64,000 nt of DNA from Yoonia ponticola (lineage in GTDB: Bacteria > Pseudomonadota > Alphaproteobacteria > Rhodobacterales > Rhodobacteraceae). How positions within the stretch are numbered: position 1 is the stretch's first letter; the number at the start of each line of letters is the position of its first letter. Shown here piece after piece: positions 26,713-33,541 of the stretch. The stretch lies in contig NZ_JACIJM010000004.1 in assembly GCF_014199395.1 (NCBI RefSeq), forward strand, positions 124,001-188,000, in the 5' to 3' direction. Under the pieces are notes generated by a model. The model did no database searches, was not told the DNA's origin, and saw nothing but the letters and a program-made list of their open reading frames with translations. The position numbers and the translations under genes were made by a program.

Positions 26713-26883
26713 ATGATTTACCCCCTTTCCGGCCTTGTGATTGGTGCAATACTTGGTGCGTTCAGCGCAAAACGGCGCGGCGGCAAGACGCTTGATCTAC
26801 TGCAATGGGGCGGCGTTCTGGCGATCATGGGCGCGATCTTGGGCATGTTCGCACTTGTGATGATCGAACGCGCCAGCATTTAA
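26713..26883 (+). CDS. Tiny two-helix membrane protein (56 aa)
   Basis: ATG 26713 to TAA 26883 encodes 56 residues: a hydrophobic helix (IYPLSGLVIGAILGAFS), a basic turn (AKRRGGKTLD) and a second hydrophobic helix (GGVLAIMGAILGMFALVMI). It is a probable inner membrane hairpin. It follows the DUF2927 gene by 15 bp and precedes the VWA gene by 2 bp, so it is surely part of that transcript. AAGGACA lies 7 to 13 bases before the ATG. No family is recognised. Confidence 0.75.
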   Translation: MIYPLSGLVIGAILGAFSAKRRGGKTLDLLQWGGVLAIMGAILGMFALVMIERASI

Positions 26884-26885
26884 TC

Positions 26886-28070
26886 ATGTTCCTGCCGTTC
26901 TTTGAAAACCTGCGGGCAGCACGCGTGCCCGTAACCTTACGCGAATTTCTGGCGTTCCTCGAAGGCATGCAAGCGGGTCTCGCGACTTACGATGTGGATG
27001 CGTTCTACTTTCTCGCGCGCACGATCATGGTCAAAGACGAACGGCACCTCGACCGCTTTGATCAGGCGTTTGGGGCGACATTCGCGGGCTTGGAAAACAT
27101 CACCACGGATCAGGTTCTCGACGCCGTGGACCTGCCCGCCGACTGGCTGGAAAAGCTGGCAGAAAAGCACCTGAGCCCCGAAGAAAAAGCCGAAATCGAA
27201 GCCTTGGGCGGTTTCGACAAGCTGATGGAAACCCTGAAAAAACGGCTCGAAGAACAAAAGGGGCGGCATCAGGGCGGATCAAAATGGGTCGGCACCGCTG
27301 GCACCTCGCCTTATGGCGCATACGGCTACAACCCCGAAGGCATCCGCATCGGCCAAGACAAATCGCGCCACCAACGCGCGGTCAAAGTCTGGGATAAACG
27401 GGAATTCCGCAACCTCGACGACTCTGTCGAATTGCAAACCCGCAACATCAAAGTCGCCTTAAAACGCCTGCGATCTTGGGCGCGTGACGGGGCTGCAGAA
27501 GAGCTGGACCTGAACGGCACGATCCGCGCCACCGCCGAAAACGGCTACATCGACGTCAAAACGCGGCCCGAACGGCGCAATGCGGTCAAAGTCCTGCTAT
27601 TCCTCGATATCGGTGGGTCCATGGATCCGCATATCAAAATGGTCGAAGAATTGTTTTCAGCCGCGAAATCCGAATTCAAACATCTGCAACATTTCTACTT
27701 CCACAACTGCATCTACGAGGGCGTGTGGCGCGACAACACCCGCCGCTGGAATGACCAGACCGACACCCACGAGATCATGCGTACCTATGGCTCCGACTAC
27801 AAATGCATCATCGTCGGTGACGCCAGCATGTCGCCCTATGAAATCGCCTATCCGGGTGGTGCCAACGAACACTACAACCCCGAATCCGGTGAAGTCTGGC
27901 TGACCCGCATCCGCGACCAATGGCCCAATCACGTCTGGATCAACCCACTGACCCAAGCGTATTGGCCCCACACTCAATCCATCCACATGATCCAGCAGAT
28001 TTTCGGCGCCGACCGCATGGTCCCCATGACGATCGCAGGGCTGACACGCGGCATGAAAGCCCTCGGTTAA
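26886..28070 (+). CDS. VWA (CoxE-like) domain protein, MoxR partner
   Basis: The 394-residue cytoplasmic protein starts at ATG 26886, two bases after the small membrane protein gene. The N-terminal half is helical (FLPFFENLRAARVPVTLREF). A Gly/Tyr-rich linker (GTAGTSPYGAYGYNPEG) follows, then a VWA domain from about residue 230 with the metal site LFLDIGGSMDPH; the usual DxSxS is DxGxS here. It resembles the CoxE-like VWA proteins that act with MoxR ATPases, and the MoxR gene is 2 kb upstream. The target is unknown. Confidence 0.87.
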   Translation: MFLPFFENLRAARVPVTLREFLAFLEGMQAGLATYDVDAFYFLARTIMVKDERHLDRFDQAFGATFAGLENITTDQVLDAVDLPADWLEKLAEKHLSPEEKAEIEALGGFDKLMETLKKRLEEQKGRHQGGSKWVGTAGTSPYGAYGYNPEGIRIGQDKSRHQRAVKVWDKREFRNLDDSVELQTRNIKVALKRLRSWARDGAAEELDLNGTIRATAENGYIDVKTRPERRNAVKVLLFLDIGGSMDPHIKMVEELFSAAKSEFKHLQHFYFHNCIYEGVWRDNTRRWNDQTDTHEIMRTYGSDYKCIIVGDASMSPYEIAYPGGANEHYNPESGEVWLTRIRDQWPNHVWINPLTQAYWPHTQSIHMIQQIFGADRMVPMTIAGLTRGMKALG

Positions 28071-28150
28071 CCACGCCGCCCGCCTTCATTTCGCCAAAAC
28101 AACTCATTCCACGGCTTGCCCAAACCACCACCGCGCCCCATATAAACACT

Positions 28151-28837
28151 ATGTTGCGCCTCACCCCGATCCTGCTTGCTGTTCTCTACGGCTTTGCCAT
28201 GTACCGTTTTTCGGTCTGGCGGACGCAGCGCGAACTTGACCAGAAATCCACGCCCCTGACCGATCCTTTGATCCGCCAGCTTTGCGACCAAATGGCCGCA
28301 GCGCTTGAGATCAAACAGATCAAGGTGAACGTCTACGAAATTGATCCCGTGAACGGACTTGCCGCACCTGATGGACGCATCTTCATCACGCGGGGATTTC
28401 TCAATAAATACAAGGCCGGACAAGTGTCCGCCGATGAAATGGCCAGCGTGATTGCCCACGAATTGGGCCACGTCGCCTTGGGCCATGCCCGCCGCCGGAT
28501 GATCGACTTTTCCGGCCAGAACGCCGCCCGCACCGCGATTGCGATGATCTTGGGGCGGTTCTTGCCGTTCGGAATTGGCACATGGGTCGCGGGTCACGCG
28601 ATGCGCTTGCTCGCCGCTGGTCTGTCGCGCAAGGACGAATTCGAGGCCGACGCCTATGCCTCGGCCCTGCTCGTCAAATCGGGTATCGGCACAGCACCAC
28701 AGATCTCGCTGTTCCATAAACTAGAGACGCTGACAGGGGCGCGTGGCGCGAAAATGCCCGCGTGGATCATGAGCCACCCAAAGACCGAACAACGTATCGC
28801 CGCGATCGAGAACAACGCGGCAAAGTGGGACGGTTAA
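28151..28837 (+). CDS. M48 family zinc metalloprotease, membrane-anchored
   Basis: The 228-residue protein has an N-terminal membrane helix (LTPILLAVLYGFAMYRF) and the M48 active site AHELGHVALGH (zinc ligands His103 and His107, catalytic Glu104), with the third ligand in the EFEADAYA helix at about 163. It resembles HtpX/Ste24-type proteases but is short. Start ATG 28151 is chosen by the membrane helix. It follows the VWA gene by 80 bp and may be co-transcribed. Its stop overlaps the convergent PIN gene's stop. Confidence 0.88.
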   Translation: MLRLTPILLAVLYGFAMYRFSVWRTQRELDQKSTPLTDPLIRQLCDQMAAALEIKQIKVNVYEIDPVNGLAAPDGRIFITRGFLNKYKAGQVSADEMASVIAHELGHVALGHARRRMIDFSGQNAARTAIAMILGRFLPFGIGTWVAGHAMRLLAAGLSRKDEFEADAYASALLVKSGIGTAPQISLFHKLETLTGARGAKMPAWIMSHPKTEQRIAAIENNAAKWDG

Positions 28838-29376
28838 GCGGTTAAGGCTTTACCAAACCGTGGCAACCGCGCCTTTTTCATCAGCGCCCGCATCTGCCAA
28901 TCGTCACCGGATAGCCGCCGTGCCTCTGCCAGCACCGCATCACCAACAGCCCGCACTGCGTCGGGTGATTGGTGGAACAGATCAACCAGATAGACGTCAG
29001 GGCTGAGCCGATCCAGATCGTTCTCACCCAGCACATCTTTGGGGAAATCTTTGATATTCACCGTCATAATCGCGTCGCAAGACCCGACCACGGCTGCCGT
29101 GAGCACATGAATATCGTCTTTATCCGGCAGCCAGAACTGACGTAGTTTTTCTTCTGGATAGGCCACTACCGCTTTGGGAAACCGCGCCGACACGCTTGCG
29201 ATTTCGCCGCGTGCCAATGTCTCGCCTTGCGGTCCGATCTTGCGTGCTGCCCGCGCCCATTCCTCTAGAATACGCGCGGACCAGCGGACTTCTAACAGGC
29301 CCGCCTCCGCACAGCCAAGCACGACTTCGCGCATGACTGTGGGATAGAGAACGCAGGTGTCGATTAAGACCCTCAC
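28834..29376 (-). CDS. PIN domain protein (RSP_2648-type)
   Basis: The 180-residue protein shows the PIN nuclease residues: Asp6 in VLIDTCVLYP, the ARILEEW acid at about 38, and a third and fourth acid pair in DKDDIHVLTAA. An additional MTVNIKDFP segment is the usual late PIN motif. PIN domains cut single-stranded RNA. No antitoxin gene is adjacent; instead its ATG overlaps the end of an rRNA methyltransferase gene by 4 bases. The pair is known by Rhodobacter locus names, RSP_2647/2648, from memory. It may act in RNA processing rather than as a toxin. Confidence 0.85.
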   Translation of the reverse strand: MRVLIDTCVLYPTVMREVVLGCAEAGLLEVRWSARILEEWARAARKIGPQGETLARGEIASVSARFPKAVVAYPEEKLRQFWLPDKDDIHVLTAAVVGSCDAIMTVNIKDFPKDVLGENDLDRLSPDVYLVDLFHQSPDAVRAVGDAVLAEARRLSGDDWQMRALMKKARLPRFGKALTA

Positions 29377-30569
29377 AGGCGGAAGAACACCGATTTCAAA
29401 TAACCGGTTTCAGCCAAATGCGGCATCAACGGGTGATCCGGTCCGGCAAAGCCTGTGTAAATAATCTGCCCACGACGTCCCGCACGGCCAATGCCACGCG
29501 ACGACGCATTGCGGAATTTGGTCAGATCAGCGGCGTGTGAACATGAACACAGCCCCAGATAACCGCCATCTGCGACCAAAGGTGCCGCCAAACGCGCAAC
29601 CCTCTCATAAGCCCGCAATCCGGCTTCTGCTGTCTTTTTCGACGGCGCAAAAGCGGGTGGATCGCAGATCACAACGTCAAACACTTCGCCTTCTTCGGCC
29701 AGTTTCGTCAGCGTATCAAAAGCATCGCCTTTGCGCACAGCGAACTTGTCGCTGACGCCCATCGCCGCTGCACCCTGCTCGGCCAGATCAAGCGCTGGCT
29801 GTGATCCGTCCACAGCCAAAACCGATCCCGCACCAGCAGCCAGTGCCGCGAGGCCAAAGCCGCCAACATGCGAAAACACATCCAAAACCCGCGCACCCTT
29901 AGACAAAGACGCCGCAAAGGCATGGTTCGGGCGTTGGTCAAAGAACAGACCCGTCTTCTGGCCGCCGATCACGTCAGCCATATAAGTGGTCCCGTTCATC
30001 TGAACAGGGATCGCAGATGTCGGAGCAGTGCCCACCATCACGTCAGTACGTTCGTCCAGACCTTCCAAAGTTCGCGCACGGCCTGTGCCGTTCATCACAA
30101 CGGTTGAGACGCCAGTCACCTCGATCAAAGCTGCCACAAGTGCCTCGATATTCACGTCCGCATAGGCCGCGTTTGGTTGCACCACAGCCGTGTCGCCAAA
30201 GCGGTCAATCACAACGCCGGGCAAGCCATCGGCCTCTGCATGCACAAGGCGGTAAAACGGCTGGTCAAACATCCGGTCACGGTGCGCCAATGCACGGGTA
30301 ATTTTGGCCGCAAACCACGCCTGATCAATCACCGCATCCTCATCGCGGTCCAGCATCCGGCAGATGATTTTCGACTGCGGGTTGACCGCAACCATGCCCA
30401 AGGGCCGCCGATCTGCGTCTTCAAGCAGCGCGATTGTGCCCGCCTTGATGCCTTTGGTGCGGCGGTCCATGACCACCTCGTTTGCGTAAACCCATGGAAA
30501 ACCATGCCGAATAGCGCGTGCATCGCCCTTAGGGTTCAGCCGCACGGTGGGGAATGTTGTATCTGTCAT
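29373..30569 (-). CDS. Class I SAM-dependent rRNA methyltransferase (RlmI-like)
   Basis: The 398-residue protein has an N-terminal PUA-like region (VRLNPKGDARAIRHGFPWVY), an EEHAD-type central domain, and a Rossmann methyltransferase domain with the SAM motif VLDVFSHVGGFGLAALAAGA and the catalytic motif ICDPPAFAPSKK. RlmI-like enzymes make m5C in 23S rRNA. The motif DPPAFA is exactly of this group, and a cysteine sits in LGLCSCSH. It is translationally coupled to the downstream PIN gene. Its start is divergent from edd. Confidence 0.88.
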   Translation of the reverse strand: MTDTTFPTVRLNPKGDARAIRHGFPWVYANEVVMDRRTKGIKAGTIALLEDADRRPLGMVAVNPQSKIICRMLDRDEDAVIDQAWFAAKITRALAHRDRMFDQPFYRLVHAEADGLPGVVIDRFGDTAVVQPNAAYADVNIEALVAALIEVTGVSTVVMNGTGRARTLEGLDERTDVMVGTAPTSAIPVQMNGTTYMADVIGGQKTGLFFDQRPNHAFAASLSKGARVLDVFSHVGGFGLAALAAGAGSVLAVDGSQPALDLAEQGAAAMGVSDKFAVRKGDAFDTLTKLAEEGEVFDVVICDPPAFAPSKKTAEAGLRAYERVARLAAPLVADGGYLGLCSCSHAADLTKFRNASSRGIGRAGRRGQIIYTGFAGPDHPLMPHLAETGYLKSVFFRL

Positions 30570-30636
30570 GCCTGCGTCCTACAGTGAAACAGGATGCCTT
30601 GGGAAGACCCTCGCTGTGTTGCCGTAAAGATCACGG

Positions 30637-30665
30637 TTGTTAGCGCTAACAAATTCTGTTACCTT
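30637..30665 (+). promoter_or_regulatory. edd promoter overlapped by a LacI-type operator
   Basis: TTGTTAGCGCTAACAA (30637-30652) is a perfect 16-bp palindrome. TTGTTA at its left end and TACCTT (30660-30665) are 17 bp apart, a good -35/-10 pair, so repressor binding would block the -35 box. The same core TTAGCGCTAA occurs before the aldolase gene at 62984. The regulator is inferred to be LacI-family; it is not in the window. Confidence 0.7.
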
Positions 30666-30693
30666 TAGGGCAATTCCACAGCAGAGGTGCGCC

Positions 30694-32499
30694 ATGTCCC
30701 TGAACCCAACAATCGCAGCCGTCACAGACCGTATTCGCAAACGGTCCGAGACAACACGCGGCGCTTATCTAGATCTGATGGCCAAGGCCGCATCTGACGG
30801 GCCGCGCCGTGGGCATATCTCGTGTTCCGGTCAGGCGCATGCCTTCGCGGCGATGGGCGAACAAAAGGATGATCTAGCCGCAGGACGTGCGCCCAACATC
30901 GGGATCATCACCGCCTACAACGACATGTTGTCCGCGCACCAACCGTTTGAAACCTATCCGCAGCTGATCAAATCAGCCGCCCGCGCTGTTGGCGCCACAG
31001 CCCAAGTCGCAGGCGGCGTGCCTGCCATGTGCGACGGCGTGACCCAAGGCGAAACGGGGATGGAGCTATCGCTGTTCTCACGCGATGTGATCGCCCTCGC
31101 GGCGGGTGTCGGCCTGTCGCATAACGTCTTTGACGCGACGGTCTACCTTGGCGTTTGCGACAAAATCATCCCCGGCCTGGTGATCGCAGCGGCGACATTC
31201 GGCTATATCCCGTCTGTGTTCCTGCCAGCGGGTCCAATGGTCAGCGGTTTGCCCAACGACCAAAAAGCCAAGGTACGCCAGCAATTTGCAACAGGCGACG
31301 CCACCCGCGAAGACCTGATGGCCGCCGAAATGGCATCCTACCACGGACCCGGAACATGTACGTTCTACGGCACCGCCAACACCAACCAGATGTTGATGGA
31401 ATTCATGGGGCTGCACCTGCCCGGCGCGTCCTTTGTGAACCCGAACACACCATTGCGCGACGCGTTGACGGTAGCTGGCACCGAACGGGCCGCCGCAATC
31501 ACCAGCCTTGGCAATGACTTCCGCCCTGTCTGCGATATCCTCGACGAGAAAACATTCGTAAATGGTCTCGTCGGGCTGATGGCCACGGGCGGCTCGACCA
31601 ACCTCGTATTGCACTTGCCAGCCATGGCGCGCGCGGCGGGGATTATCCTCGATCTCGAAGACTTTGACGACATCTCAAAGGTCATCCCACTGATGGCCAA
31701 AGTCTACCCAAACGGCCTCGCCGACGTGAACCACTTCCACGCAGCGGGCGGCTTGCAATATATGATCAGCAACCTGCTCGACGCGGGCCTGCTGCACGAC
31801 GACGTGAAAACCGTGGCGGGCGACGGGCTGTCGCATTACCGCAACGAGGCCGCACTGACCGACGGGCGCATCACCTACCGCGCGGGCGCGACCACCACGT
31901 TGAACGAGAAAATCCTGCGCCCGCCGAGCGATCCATTTGCGGCAACAGGCGGACTTGTGCAGCTCAACGGCAACCTCGGACGCGGCGTGATGAAAGCATC
32001 AGCGGTTGCACCAGAGCGGCACATCGTCGAGGCCCCTGCCCGCGTGTTCCACACCCAAGACGCCGTGAAAGCCGCGTTCAAAGCGGGCGAATTGGCGCAA
32101 GACACGATCATCGTTGTGCGCTTCCAAGGACCGCGCTCGAACGGCATGCCCGAACTGCACGGCCTGACGCCAACCCTGTCGATCATGCAGGATCGCGGGC
32201 TCAAGGTGGCGCTCGTCACCGATGGCCGCATGTCCGGCGCATCGGGCAAAGTGCCATCCGCAATCCACGTCAGCCCCGAAGCCGCCGACGGCGGCCCGCT
32301 TGCCAAAATCCAAGACGGCGACATCATCCGTCTGGACGCCACAAAAGGCACCATCGACGTTGTGGGCGTTGATCTGGACACACGCGACCTCGCGGTTGCG
32401 GACCTCAGCGGCAACGGCAACGGCGTGGGCCGCGAGTTGTTCGAAGTCTTTCGCCAGAACGTTGGTCGTGCCTCTGAAGGCGCAGGCGTTGTGGTTTAA
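30694..32499 (+). CDS. edd: 6-phosphogluconate dehydratase
   Basis: Edd converts 6-phosphogluconate to KDPG, the first special step of the Entner-Doudoroff pathway. The 601-residue protein has the dihydroxy-acid dehydratase fold with 4Fe-4S cysteines in HISCSGQAH, GGVPAMCDGVTQGE and HNVFDATVYLGVCDKIIPG, and the C-terminal TDGRMSGASGKVPSAIH. ATG 30694 follows AGAGGTG. It is upstream of eda with a 120-bp gap carrying a large inverted repeat. Confidence 0.95.
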   Translation: MSLNPTIAAVTDRIRKRSETTRGAYLDLMAKAASDGPRRGHISCSGQAHAFAAMGEQKDDLAAGRAPNIGIITAYNDMLSAHQPFETYPQLIKSAARAVGATAQVAGGVPAMCDGVTQGETGMELSLFSRDVIALAAGVGLSHNVFDATVYLGVCDKIIPGLVIAAATFGYIPSVFLPAGPMVSGLPNDQKAKVRQQFATGDATREDLMAAEMASYHGPGTCTFYGTANTNQMLMEFMGLHLPGASFVNPNTPLRDALTVAGTERAAAITSLGNDFRPVCDILDEKTFVNGLVGLMATGGSTNLVLHLPAMARAAGIILDLEDFDDISKVIPLMAKVYPNGLADVNHFHAAGGLQYMISNLLDAGLLHDDVKTVAGDGLSHYRNEAALTDGRITYRAGATTTLNEKILRPPSDPFAATGGLVQLNGNLGRGVMKASAVAPERHIVEAPARVFHTQDAVKAAFKAGELAQDTIIVVRFQGPRSNGMPELHGLTPTLSIMQDRGLKVALVTDGRMSGASGKVPSAIHVSPEAADGGPLAKIQDGDIIRLDATKGTIDVVGVDLDTRDLAVADLSGNGNGVGRELFEVFRQNVGRASEGAGVVV

Positions 32500-32505
32500 C
32501 TTTTT

Positions 32506-32586
32506 GCCTCCGGCGGGGAATTAGAAGAAGTCAAAGAAACGGGCCCCCGCCCCTTCATTTCGCCCTTAACACCTCCCGCCGGAGGC
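32506..32586. repeat. Inverted repeat between edd and eda (dispersed repeat copy 2)
   Basis: GCCTCCGGCGGG (32506-32517) and CCCGCCGGAGGC (32575-32586) are perfect 12-bp inverted copies 57 bp apart. The right part (CCTTCATTTCGCC, TTAACAC, CCCGCCGGAGGC) matches the repeat at 475-515. In RNA it would make a long stem-loop and could lower read-through or stabilise the edd message. Confidence 0.75.
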
Positions 32587-32619
32587 TCCGCCCTTCACAT
32601 CAATACCCATACGAAAGAG

Positions 32620-33270
32620 ATGAATATGACACCGCAAGACGCATCCCAAGCCGCAGCCGACATCTGTGCCCTCGCCCCTGTTGTGCCTGTTTTGGTCGTT
32701 GACGACGCAAGCATCGCCGAAGAGTTGGCCAAAGCATTGGTCGCAGGCGGCCTACCTGCCCTCGAAGTCACATTGCGCACACCAGCCGCCTTGGACGTGA
32801 TCCGCGAAATGGCAAAGGTTGCAGGCGGCGTTGTTGGCGCTGGCACATTGCTGACACCAAAAGACGTGGAAAACGCCAAAGCGGCGGGTGCGACATTCGG
32901 CGTGTCCCCCGGTGCCACGGACAAATTGCTCGACGCCTGCGAAGCCAACGATCTGCCATTGCTGCCCGGCATTGCGACGTCATCCGAGGCAATGCGCCTG
33001 CTAGAGCGCGGCTATTGGGTGCAAAAGTTTTTCCCAGCTGAAGCCAACGGCGGCGCTGCCGCCCTTAAGGGCATCGGCGGTCCAATCCCGCAGGTCAAAT
33101 TCTGCCCGACGGGCGGTGTCTCGTTGAAAAACGCACCGGATTACCTGAGCCTGTCGAACACGCTTTGCGTCGGCGGTAGCTGGGTTGCACCGAAGAACCT
33201 GATCGACGCGCGTGACTGGGCTGGCATCACCGCCATCGCAGCCGAGGCCGCGAAACTGTCACGCTCATAA
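32620..33270 (+). CDS. eda: KDPG aldolase (2-dehydro-3-deoxy-phosphogluconate aldolase)
   Basis: Eda splits KDPG to pyruvate and glyceraldehyde 3-phosphate. The 216-residue class I aldolase has the catalytic Glu49 in LEVTLRT and the Schiff-base Lys136 in VQKFFPAE, with the phosphate loop GGVSL in FCPTGGVSLKNAP. Two start codons are close: ATG 32620, and ATG 32626, which is better spaced from AAAGAG. It follows edd, completing the Entner-Doudoroff pair. Confidence 0.94.
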   Translation: MNMTPQDASQAAADICALAPVVPVLVVDDASIAEELAKALVAGGLPALEVTLRTPAALDVIREMAKVAGGVVGAGTLLTPKDVENAKAAGATFGVSPGATDKLLDACEANDLPLLPGIATSSEAMRLLERGYWVQKFFPAEANGGAAALKGIGGPIPQVKFCPTGGVSLKNAPDYLSLSNTLCVGGSWVAPKNLIDARDWAGITAIAAEAAKLSRS

Positions 33271-33271
33271 A

Positions 33272-33541
33272 CTAACGATCTAATCTAGCCGCACGTCCGC
33301 CCCGTCTTTTGGCGGGGCTGGCGTCACTCAGGGCCGCCGTAAGCGTCTGCGTCATTGGATGGTCCAGCTTGCCCGGCCCATATTGCGTCAGCAACGTTTC
33401 AATCGCAGGCGTGTGATCGTCGCTGGCATGGCTCAGCGCCCAATCCAGAAAAATCGACCGACATTCATAGGACGTGATGCCCTCAATTGCATAGGCTTCG
33501 CGGATCAGCCCTTTTGGGTCCAGCGGGTCTCTGTCAGCCAT
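33272..33541 (-). CDS. Hypothetical 89-aa protein coupled to glnE
   Basis: The start ATG 33541 overlaps the last codons and stop of glnE by 8 bases, so translation is probably coupled. The protein begins MADRDPLDPKGLIREAYAIE, has one cysteine (ECRSIFLDWAL), a central helix and a basic Arg/Lys-rich tail (AKRRGGRAARLDR). I do not recognise a named domain. It is likely conserved in the family by its placement, but that cannot be checked here. Confidence 0.7.
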   Translation of the reverse strand: MADRDPLDPKGLIREAYAIEGITSYECRSIFLDWALSHASDDHTPAIETLLTQYGPGKLDHPMTQTLTAALSDASPAKRRGGRAARLDR

